Assembly (NCBI RefSeq): GCF_000002985.6
Contig: NC_003283.11
Location: 18,849,501-18,913,500 of the forward strand
Origin: Caenorhabditis elegans
Lineage: Eukaryota; Nematoda; Chromadorea; Rhabditida; Rhabditidae
DNA: 64,000 nucleotides
Reading direction: 5' to 3'
The notes below the pieces were generated by a model. The model was given only the letters and a program-made list of their open reading frames with translations, made no database searches and was not told the DNA's origin. Positions 26,201 to 38,200 of the stretch are shown in pieces. Position 1 is the first letter of the stretch, and every line of letters starts with the position of its first letter. A program made the position numbers and the translations under genes.

Positions 26201-29200
26201 GAGCAGTGCGACACAATAAAGGTTGACGAGCGACGGAAGTTGGGAGCAGTCATCGGACTTTCGCCCGAGCAGATCAAGATTTGGTTTCAGAATCGGAGAT
26301 TCAAGTTGAGAAAGGAGAAATACAAGCAGATCAAGCAGGACGCTGTGCAGCAACAGAAATCGGCGAAGGAGGAGGCGGAGGAGGACCAGAAGCATGTTAT
26401 TTCTTGATTTGTGTAGCTTTTTGTCACTTGTATTATTGTGTGCCCCCAATAAACGATGTTCGATTGAATTGAAGAAAAAAAACCGCGAAATTTGAATTTT
26501 CAGTGTTTTTGAACCTTTTAGAACATCAAAATTAGTAGAAATTCCACAACTTCAAAATTTTTGTCTCAAATTTACAACTCTCCGAGCATGTGTATTATAG
26601 GCGGTGTAGTCGATTTTTTTTATTGCTTCATTAGACTCAAAATTGTCTGAAAACACAGAATTTCATAATGAAACTTTTTTGAAAACTTCTCAAAAAAAAA
26701 TTATGACGGCTCAAAAAATGGCCAAAAATTCGTTAAAATTTCAAATTTGACCGACGACTTGTCAATGTCGTAACGGCTGAAGGCAATTTTTTTTTTGAAA
26801 TCACCGTCAAATTTTGAGTATACAATGTAATTATCTTGCGTTTTCAACTTCATTTAGGTATTTTAAAGTCCATGGACTACGGCGAGATTTGGTTTTAAAA
26901 ATTTAAAAATCTCTTCGTCCATCGATTTTAAAATACCTAAATGGAGTTGAAAACTCAAGATAATCATGCTGTAAACTCAAAATTTAACGATGATTTCAAA
27001 AAAAAATGTTTCCAGTCGCTGCGGCATTGACAAGTCGGTCAAATTCAAATTTTAACGAATTATAGGCCATTTTTTGAGCCGTCATAACTTTTTTTAAAGA
27101 AGTTTTCAGGAAGTTTTATTATGAAATTCGGCGTTTTCAGACAATTTTGAGTCTAATGAAGCAATAAAAAAATTCGACTACACCACCTATAATACACATG
27201 CTCGGAGAGTTGTAAATTTGAGACAAAAATTTTGAAGTTGTGGAATTTCTACTAATTTTGATGTTCTAAAAGGTTCAAAAACACTGAAAATTCAAATTTC
27301 GCGGTTTTTTTTTCAATTCAATCGAACATCGTTTATTGGGCACACAATAATACAAGTGACAAAAAGCTACACAAATCAAGAAATAACATGCTTCTGGTCC
27401 TCCTCCGATTGGTATTAATATAATATCGACATCGAAAGTAATATTTTGAAAAACGGAATAATAAAAAAAACGAAATAACATAAAATTCCCAATTTTTTCT
27501 CCAATTTCTCCTTACCAACAAGTACTCCGTACGATCTCTTCCATTCCTGAGCAACTCAAACGCTCGGAACTCGTCGAGCTTCTCGAAAATCTGCTCAATG
27601 TGTCGCCAGCAAGAGTGGGCAACTTTCAGATCCGCCGAGTTGTTTCCCTGTAATTATAGGCTTTTATTCGGCCTGAAAAGCCTGAAACTGACTGAAAACA
27701 GGTCTGGAATGTCTTTGAAGAATCCGGTGAACGGGAAGATTTCGGAAATGATTCCTTCGGCCAGCTTGTTGCATCCTTTCGATGTAACTTTTGCAAGGAA
27801 TTCCTCCCAAACTCGGCAAACCTGTAAGAAATTATAGTTTTCTTGTGGTATACACTACAAACTACACAATTTCAATATGCATTTCAGTCAAAAAAACGTT
27901 TTTTTTTAAAGAAAATTCAGCAATTTTTACAGTTTTTCCGCAAAAAACTGATGAAACCTAGATTTTTCAAATTTTTCAGTGAAATTTTCAAAAACTCAAT
28001 AAACTATTCAATTTTTCCAGTTTTTCGTAAATTTTCATTGAAAAAAAAAATGGAAAATTGACGATTTTTGTCGAAATTTCGGGAAAAATTCGATTTCTCT
28101 TTCAAAAAAAAAAAACGCTCAAATTTTGGGCGCTGCTAAGACTACAAACTACACGTTTTGGGCGTTGCTAACGCTACAAACTACAAATTTTTGGCGCTGC
28201 TCAGACTACAAACTACAAATTTTTGGCGCTGCTAAACTACAAATTACAATTTTTGGCGCTGCTTAGACTACAAACTACAAATTTTGGGCGCTGCTCAGAC
28301 TACAAACTACAAATTTTGGACGCTGCTAACACTACAAACTACAAATTTTGGTGCTGCTTAGACTACAAACTACAAATTTTGGGCGCTGCTTAGACTACAA
28401 ACTACAAGATTTGGCGCTGCTAAGACTACAAACTACAATATTTTGGGCGCTGCTAACACTACAAACTACAAATTTTGGGCGCTGCTTAGACTACAAACTA
28501 CAAGATTTGGCGCTGCTAAGACTACAAACTGTAAATTTTGGGCGCTGCTCAGACTACAAACTACAAGATTTGGGCGCTGCTAATGACATTTTGGGCGCTG
28601 CTCAGACTACAAACTACGAATTTTGGTCGCTGCTCAGACTACAAACTACAAATTTTGGGCGCTGCTCAGACTACAAACTACAAATTTTGGGCGCTGCTAA
28701 GACTACAAACTACAAGATTTGGGCGCTGCTAATGACATTTTGGGCGCTGCTCAGACTACAAACTACAGGATTTTGGGCGCTGCTCAGACTACAAACTACA
28801 GGATTTTGGGCGCTGCTCAGACTACAAACTACAGGATTTTGGGCGCTGCTCAGACTACAAACTACAAATTTTGGGCGCTGCTAAGACTACAAACTACAAG
28901 ATTTGGGCGCTGCTAATGACATTTTGGGCGCTGCTCAGACTACAAACTACAGGATTTTGGGCGCTGCTCAGACTACAAACTACAAATTTTGGGCGCTGCT
29001 CAGACTACAAACTACAAATTTTGGGCGCTGCTCAGACTACCAACTACAAATTTTGGGCGCTGCTTAGACTACAAACTACAGGATTTTGGGCGCTGCTCAG
29101 ACTACAAACTACAAATTTTGGGCGCTGCTAAGACTACAAACTACAAGATTTGGGCGCTGCTAATGACATTTTGGGCGCTGCTCAGACTACAAACTACAAA

Positions 29201-32200
29201 TTTTGGGCGCTGCTCAGACTACAAACTACAAATTTTGGGCGCTGCTCAGACTACAAACTACAAATTTTGGGCGCTGCTCAGACTACCAACTACAAATTTT
29301 GGGCGCTGCTTAGACTACAAACTACAGGATTTTGGGCGCTGCTCAGACTACAAACTACAAGTTTTTGGTGCTGCTAACGCTACAAACTACAATTTTTGGG
29401 TCTTCTAAACCTAAAATCCTCAATTTTCCGGGGTTTTTTCACCAAAAATCACAAAATTTCGGTGTTTCCGTTGTTTTTGGGCGCCTTTTTCCATTTTTTT
29501 TAATGGAAAAATGTCTCGTTTTTTTTCACACAATTTCCATACTAACCGAGAATCGGAAAAAGTATCCGGCATTCTCACAAGTGTACGCGACGTCTCCGAC
29601 AATTTTCAACGCCTTGGCAAGCTTCTCAACACAATTCAACAGTTGAAGCCTCTCTTTTAGCACATAATTAACACGTCCATATCTGGAAAAGTCCTTTTCC
29701 GTCTCCAACGCCTCTTCTCCGTGTCCCATACGTAACAAGTGACGTTCGTCAACGTCGAGCGCGATGATTTTCTCGAAAAGTTGATTTAGAGCCTGATTCG
29801 AGTGTGTAACGATGAGCGTACGTTGATTCGGCCAATTATGATAGATATTCGAGATAATCTGCACGGCGACGTCGGTTTTTCCGGTTCCTGGCGGTCCGAC
29901 GACCATTGTGAGGCCTGGTTGCATTCCGGATTTGATTGCTTCAACTTGTGATGGCGTGAATTTGACTTGATTCTTTCGTGGATCATATGAATATGGTGTT
30001 ACTTTTTTTCGTGTTAGTGGAGTCACTGAAAACGTAGAGTTATATGCGGAAAAATTGCAGCGGCGCTTCTACTATTACGGGGGAACACTAAATTTCTGAA
30101 AATGCGTACCGCACCTGGAGAGCTTAGGACTATTTTAGGTACTAACTTGGGAAAAATCGGCGAAATTTTGTGGAAATTTGGACATTTTTGCCGAAAATTG
30201 CAAAGTTTCTGACATTTTTACCGAAAATTGCAAATTTTGTGGAATGTATCACATTTTTTGCCAAAAATCTGTCAATTTTTGGGAATTTCTATAATTTTTG
30301 CCGAAGCTGCAAAATTTCTGACATTTTTGCCGAAAAATTTGTCAATTTTGTGGAATTTCTGTCATTTTGCCGAATTCATGAAATTAGCAATTTTTCGGAA
30401 AAAATGTCCGAACTTTCACAAAATTTACCATTTTTTCGGAAAAATGTGTGAAATTCCACAAAAATTTGCAATTTTTCGCGAAAATGTGATAAATTCCTCA
30501 AAATTTTGTAGTTTGTATGACGGGAACATTAAATTTCTGAAAATGCGTACCGCACGTTAGATTTGACGCGCAAAATATCTCGTAGCGAAAACTACAGTAA
30601 TCCTTTATATGACTACTGTAACACTTGCGTCGATTTACGGGATCTCGAGATTTCCGAAATTAGTTAACTTTCGAATAGTACAATCGATATTCCATTTGCC
30701 TTCATTTTTTTGTTGCTAAATTTTAATATTCTATCGATACGAATACGAATAACTGATTTTAAAGGTGGTCTAGTAGTTTTCAATACTACATTATACTCAA
30801 AATTGTGTGAAAACACCGAATTTCATAATGAAACTTCTAAAACAAAAAAAAAATATGACGGTTCAAAAAATGGCCTAAAATGAGTTAAAATTTGAAATTT
30901 GACCGACTTGTCAAGCGGCTGGAAAATAACTTTTTTGAAATCATCATTTTGGCTATACACGTCAATTTTTTTTGCGTTTTCAACTAGATTTAGGTATTTT
31001 GAAATCGATGGACGAAGAGATTTCGATAAATTTTTTTACCAAATCTCATTCGTCCATCGAATATTAAAATACCTAAATCTAGTTGAAAACGCAACAAAAA
31101 AAAAATTGACGTGTATGTCCAAAATTAGACGGTGATTTCAAAAAAGTTAGTTTCCAGCAGCTTCACAAGTCAAATTTCAAATTTTAACTAATTTTGGGCC
31201 ATTTTTTGAGCCGTCATAACTTTTTTTTTGAGAAGTTTTCAAAAAGTTTCATTATGAAATTCGGTGTTTTCACACAATTTTGAGTATAATGTAGTATTGA
31301 AAACTACTAGACCACCTTTAAAATCAGTTATTCGTATTCGTATCGATAGAATATTATAATTTAGCAAAAAAAAATGAAGGAAATGGAATATCGATTGTAC
31401 TATTCGAAAGTTAACTAATTTCGGAAATCGAGATCCCGTAAATCGACGCAAGTGTTACAGTAGTCATATAAAGGATTACTGTAGTTTTCGCTACGAGAAC
31501 TTTTGCGCGTCAAATAAAACGTGCAATACTCATTCTCAGAATTTTGTGTTCCCGTCATACAAACTACAAAATTTTGTGAAATTTATCACATTTTCGCGAA
31601 AAATTGCAAATTTTGGTGGAATTTGACACATTTTTCCGAAAAAATGGTAAATTTTGTAAAAGTTCGGACATTTTTTCCGAAAGAAAAATTGCTAATTTCA
31701 TGAATTCGGCAAAATGACAGAAATTCCACAAAATTGACAAATTTTTCGGCAAAAATGTCAGAAATTTTGCAGCTTCGGCAAAAATTATAGAAATTCCCAA
31801 AAATTGACAAATTTTCGGCAAAAAATGTGATACATTCCACAAAAGTTGCAATTTTCGGTAAAAATGTCAGAAATTTTGCAATTTTCACCGAAAAATGTCA
31901 GAAATTCTACAAAATTTGCAATTTCACAAAAAATGTTATAAACTCCACAAAATTCTGCAATTTTCAGCAAAAAATGTCAGGAACTTTGCAATTTTCGGCA
32001 AAAATGTCCAACTTTCCACAAAATTTCGCCGATTTTTCCCAAGTTAGTACCTAAAATAGTCCTAAGCTCTCCAGGCTTAATCTCCACATCCTGCCGTCTT
32101 TCGAGCTCCTTAAACTCGAGCTTAAACGGTGGAACGGCCTCTTTCTCATCAAATCCATCAGCCAGCTCGATTTTATAGCCCGGAAAGCTCTCCTTAACAT

Positions 32201-35200
32201 GCGCAAACGATAGAAAAGTATCGTTAAAGTCCAACTCGGGCACGGCGCTCGACAATTTCGAATAATGAGCACTGTCGGGCTCTCCGTAACCGAGAATCAC
32301 GTCTGTCAGCCAATCAGGTACAACACATTCAGTATTTAGAAGATCTCGAATTGTTTGAAGTACTGCTTTGAAATTATTGGTTTTGGAATCACGGCGGACG
32401 ATTAGATTAAAGGTGTCGTAGATGTCATCTGTAATGAGAAATTGGATTAGCAGCGCCCAAAAATAGGTGTAGTTTGTAGTCAAATATCGATTTTTGCATG
32501 ATTTTTTGATGAAAAATATATAAAATCGGCGATTTTCTAGCTCTTCAGGAACTTTTTTCTCATCAAAATGTGCTTTATTGCTTCGAAATTGGGATTTTTT
32601 AAAGCAAAAAACGAGAAAATTTGGGTTTTTAGATGTAATGGCTGGCTAATATACCGTATTTCTTCTATTAATATGGCTGCAATACTATTTTTCGATGGCC
32701 TTCCCGTTTGCAATACTAATAGGGAGTGCAAGACTATTAGGGAGTGCAATACTAATTTTCAGAACATTTTCTGACTTTGAGCTTACTAGTTTTTTTTCTG
32801 AAAAAGCTCGAATCTTATGTAAAAATTCAGAAAATTTGTTCTTAATTGTAACATATAAGTTCAAAAACTTCAATCTCGTAGAAATGTTGTAAAAAACTGT
32901 TGCAAAATAGGCAAAAAATGCTGTTGAAATCCTGAAATCAGCGATACGGGATTGCAATAAAAAAGAGTAAACGCAAGACTATTAGGGAGTGCAAGACTAA
33001 TAGGGAGGCCATATTAATAGAAGATATACGGTATTGTAGTTTGTAGTGTTAGCAGCGACCAAAAAATTAGCAGCGCCCAAAAATTAGCAGCGACCAAAAA
33101 TTAGCAGCGCCCAAAAATTAGCAGCGCCCAAAAAATTAGCAGCGCCTAAAAATTAGCAGCGACCAAAAAATTAGCAGCGCCTAAAAATTAGCAGCGCCCA
33201 AAAATGAGCAGCGCCCAAAAATTAGCAGCGCCCAAAAATTAGCAGCGCCCAAAAAATTAGCAGCGCCTAAAAATTAGCAGCGCCCAAAAAATTAGCAGCG
33301 CCCAAAAAATTAGCTGCGCATAAAAATTAGCAGCGCCCAAAAATGAGCAGCGCCCAAAAATTAGCAGCGCCCAAAAATTAGCAGCGCCCAAAAAATTAGC
33401 AGCGCCTAAAAATTAGCAGCGCCCAAAAATTAGCAGCGCCCAAAAATGAGCAGCGCCCAAAAATTAGCAGCGCCCAAAAATTAGCAGCGCCCAAAAAATT
33501 AGCAGCGCCTAAAAATTAGCAGCGCCCAAAAATGAGCAGCGCCCAAAAATTAGCAGCGCCCAAAAATTAGCAGCGCCCAAAAAATTAGCAGCGCCTAAAA
33601 ATTAGCAGCGCCCAAAAATTAGCAGCGCCCAAAAAATTAGCAGCGACCAAAAATTAGCAGCGCCCAAAAATTAGCAGCGCCCAAAAAATTAGCAGCGCCC
33701 AGAAAATTAGCAGCGCCCATAAAATTAGCAGCGCCCAAAAATTAGCAGCGCCCAAAAAATTAGCAGCGACCAAAAATTAGCAGCGCCCAAAAAATTAGCA
33801 GCGCCCATAAAATTAGCAGCGCCCATAAAATTAGCAGCGCCCAAAAATTAGCAGCGCCCAAAAAATTAGCAGCGCCTAAAAATTAGCAGCGCCCAAAAAA
33901 TTAGCAGCGCCTAAAAATTAGCAGCGCCCAAAAATTAGCAGCGCCCAAAAATTAGCAGCGACCAAAAAATTAGCAGCGCCTAAAAATTAGCAGCGACTAA
34001 AAATTAGCAGCGCCCAAAAAATTAGCAGCGCCTAAAAATTAGCAGCGCCCAAAAAATTAGCAGCGCCTAAAAATTAGCAGCGCCCAAAAAATGAGCAGCG
34101 CCTAAAAATTAGCAGCGCCCAAAAATTAGCAGCGCCCAAAAATTAGCAGCGCCCAAAAACTAGCAGCGACCAAAAAATTAGCAGCGCCTAAAAATTAGCA
34201 GCGCCCAAAAATTAGCAGCGCCCAAAAATTAGCAGCGCCCAAAAATTAGCAGCGACCAAAAAATTAGCAGCGCCTAAAAATTAGCAGCGCCCAAAAATTA
34301 GCAGCGCCCAAAAAATTAGCAGCGACCAAAATTTTGTAGTTTGTAGTCTAAGCAGCGCCCAAAAAACCAAAATTCGTCGTATATTGCTCATTTTGAGCGG
34401 AATTTTTTCAATTTTTCCGTAATTTTCATCAAAATCTTCAAAATTTCACTTTTTCACCTAATTTTGGAGTAATTTAGCGAGTTTTCATCGAATTGTCACT
34501 ATTCTAATTTCAAATTTCAGCACTTTTAGTCAATTGTATGAAATTTATTCAATTGCAGCTAGTTTTTAGCGCATTTTCCGGCGTTTTCGCTCATTTTTCA
34601 GCAAATTTCGAGTAATTTTCAATAAAGTTGCAATTTTTCGAGAGAAATTCAGATAAATTTCCGGATTTTACAGACATTTTCGACTATTTTCCAACTTATC
34701 GTCAGTTTTCTCCAATTAAATTGTCAAATTTGATTAATTTTTCCCTAAATTGTATCAAATTCGACGAGCTACGTTCTCTGAGATGTGCTAAAATTCAAAT
34801 TTTGTGATTTTAGAGCTAAAAAATCTCCTGAATTCGATTTTCGCGCGCGATTTTTATTTTTTCCAAGAAAATTGCCTTTTTCCAGTTTTTATTGAATTTT
34901 CTTCAAAATTCGCAATTATTACCCTTCGTCCCCTGTTCCATATCAATTCGATACTGATTCGGATCCAACAAAAGCCGGAATTTCCGTAAATCTCCTGGAA
35001 TTTTCGCCTTTTTCTCCCAAGCAGTGAATTCTTCCAACAAATGACCATCTTGATCCAACATTCCTTCCACATCACACCCACGCACGCTTAGCACCTCAAT
35101 TTGTTCGGAAAACGGGCGGCGCACGTCGAATTTTAGGCCAGAAGCCGATTTTCGAGATCTGGAAAATGTGATTTTGCTGGAAAACTGAAAAATTCAAGTT

Positions 35201-38200
35201 TTTCGCCATTTTTGGTCGAAAAATCCCGCCGCAAAAATCGAAAATTCGCCTTTTTTCAGAATTTTCGTGGAAAATACCCATTTTTATAGACTTTTTGAAG
35301 CAGAAATCGCATTTTCAGTCAATTTTTCGGTATTTTGAGCTAGTTTCAGAGCTTTTCCACAATTTTCAGCGGTTTTTTCACACATTTTTGAGAATTTTCA
35401 GATAAAAAACGCATTTTTAGCAAGTTTTCAGAAAAAAATTGAAAAAAAAAAATCCAAAAGTGCAAAAACTCAAATTTTCGGGATTTTTAGTGAAAAAATC
35501 GCAAAATTCAAGATTTATGGTGCAAAGTTCGAAATTTTGTCGTTTTCTGCCAAAATTTGTGTTTTTTTAGGTTTTTTAAAACAAAAATTCTTAGAATATT
35601 GGAATTTTTGCAGTCAAAAATCGCATTTTCGGCAATTTTTAAGCGTTTTTTGCAATTTTCGAGAATTTTAAGGTAAAAATCGCATTTTTAGCAATTTTCC
35701 GGAAAAAATTGGAAAAAAAAAATCCAAAAATGCAAAAACTCAAATTTTCGACGTTTTTTCGGGATTTTCCATTCAAAAATCATTTTTCCAGTGAAAATTA
35801 TGAATTTTAAACGTTTTTTATTTTTAAGATTTTGAAGCGGAAATCTCAAAATTTTAGGATTTTTAAGTATTTTAGGGTTCAGCGAGGGAAATTCGACAAA
35901 TTTCAGGCATTTTCCAGCTTTTGATTTCCGCTACAAAATCTTAAAAAAAAACGTTTAAAATTCATAATTTTCACTGAAAAAATGATTTTTGAATGGAAAA
36001 TCTCGAAAAAAAACGTCGAAAATATGAGTTTTTGCACTTTAGATTTTTTTTGATTTTTTTTCAGTGAAAATTATGAATTTTAAAGGTTTTTTTTTCAAAG
36101 ATTTTGTAGCGGAAATGTCAAAATTTAGTAATTTTTGAGTTTTTTAGGGTTCAGAGATGGAAATTCGTCAATTTTCAGTAAATTTTGCTGGTTTTTCGAC
36201 GTTTTCAGACACATTTTTACAATTTTCAGCCGTTTTTTGGCACTTTTCAGGTGCAAAAACACGGTTTTACACCCATTTTTTCACATTTTTCATCGATTTT
36301 TTCACATTTTTCATAGATTTTCTCAGTTTTTCCATCGAAATTCTACCTGCAAGCGACCAAAAAGCAGACATCATGTTTTCTCAAATTCTCCCATTCCTGA
36401 CGAATATCCTGTCGTCTGCCAATATTAACAGTTACAACTCCACGCACAACTGCCGGTGATTTTTCGCCGACAAGAGGCTTTGCAACCTCAGAAATTTGAA
36501 AATGATCAATTTGAAGAGCCATTCGAGCCCATCCACTGAATACTGTCTCGTTACGGGATTCATGTTGAAATGGTTTCATTCGGAATAGCACATCTTCCAA
36601 ATCTTGACGAATTTCATCTGAAAAGATGGCGATTTTCAGGCTAAAAAGTACATTTTTACATTAACAAATTTTTTTTTTGGGATTTTTACAGCAAAAACAG
36701 AGGTTTTTCTAAATTTTCATAATTTATACTTTAAAAATTCAATTTTTTTTTAAATTTTTCGCGAAAATAGCCCATTTTATAGTTTGAAGCAAAAAAAATT
36801 AGCAGCGACCAAAAAATTAGCAGCGACCAAAAAATTAGCAGCGCCCAAAAAATTAGCAGCGACCAAAAAATTAGCAGCGCCCAAAAAATTAGCAGCGACC
36901 AAAAAATTAGCAGCGCCCAAAAAATTAGCAGCGACCAAAAAATTAGCAGCGCCCAAAAAATTAGCAGCGACCAAAAAATTAGCAGCGCCCGAAGACTTTT
37001 GCAGTTTGTAGTCTAAACCGCATTTCAGCACATTTTCCGGGCAAAAAATGTGATTTTCAAAACTTTTTTATACGAAACTAGGAGTTTCAACACTTTTTTT
37101 TCGCTGTGAAACTAATTTTTAGACAACTTTTTATATGGAAAATCCGATTCTCAGCACTTTTCCATCGAAAAATCGATGTTAACTACTCAAAAAATCGATT
37201 TTTTAGCCGATTTTCCACACACAAACTTACAAGTGGATTCCAACTGAAAAAGGTTGAAATTCCTCAGCAAATAGTCGTGAAGTGTCAGAAATTGGAGATT
37301 AAGCTTATCCAATGCGAGCACACCGTCTCCTGTATAATTCTCGTATGGAATGATATTCTCGTCCCAAATCACTTTTTCCGTCGGGAAAAGAGGCTTTTCG
37401 TTGAGTTGTGTCAGTTGATTTGGGCGTCGTTCACAGTGCAAAGTGATTGTTTCGACGAGATGTTGGTGTGGATAGAGATGGAGAAGAGATGTCTGGTGAT
37501 TTGGGTCTTCTGCAAAAAATTGGGGGTTTTTTGAGGGAAAAATCGTTAATTTTCATGATTTTTCAGTATAAAAACCGAAAATTTCATTACATACAGGTGT
37601 AGTTTGTAGTCCAGGCCAAAATTGGATTCGCAGCGCCCAAAATATTGTAGTTTGTAGTCTTAGCATCGCCCAAAATTGAATTAGCAGCGCCCAAATATTG
37701 TAGTTTGTAGTTTTAGCAGCGCCCAAAACTTGTAGTTCGTAGTCTAAGCAGCGCCCAAAATTTGTAGTTTGTAGTGTTAGCAGCGCCCAAAATTGAATTA
37801 GCAGCGCCCAAATTCTTGTAGTTTGTAGTCTAAGCAGCGCCCAAAATTTGTAGTTCGTAGTCTAAGCAGCGCCCAAAATATTGTAGTTTGTAGTCTAAGC
37901 ACCGCCCTAAATTTGTAGTTTGTAGTCTAAGCAGCGCCCAAAACTTGTAGTTTGTAGTCTAAGCAGCGCCCAAAATATTGTAGTTTGTAGTCTAAGCACC
38001 GCCCTAAATTTGTAGTTTGTAGTCTAAGCAGCGCCCAAAACTTGTAGTTTGTAGTCTAAGCAGCGCCCAAAATTGAATTAGCAGCGCCTAAATTTTGTAG
38101 TTTGTAGTCTAAGCAGCGCCCAAAATTTGTAGTTTGTAGTCTAAGCAGCGCCCAAATTCTTGTAGTTTGTAGTCTAAGCAGCGCCCAAAATTTGTAGTTT

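Noticed and set aside
28348..28884. 178-codon open frame of [12 protein letters not shown] repeats
   Set aside because: It is the translation of a 32-bp minisatellite. It has no start context or homology and sits inside an emb-4 intron.
33040..34350. CRISPR-like array of short regular repeats
   Set aside because: Units are contiguous without unique spacers, and the genome is a eukaryotic nucleus; it is a minisatellite.
36784..37011. 75-codon [12 protein letters not shown] repeat frame
   Set aside because: Product of an 18-bp minisatellite; the unit length divisible by three explains the open frame.
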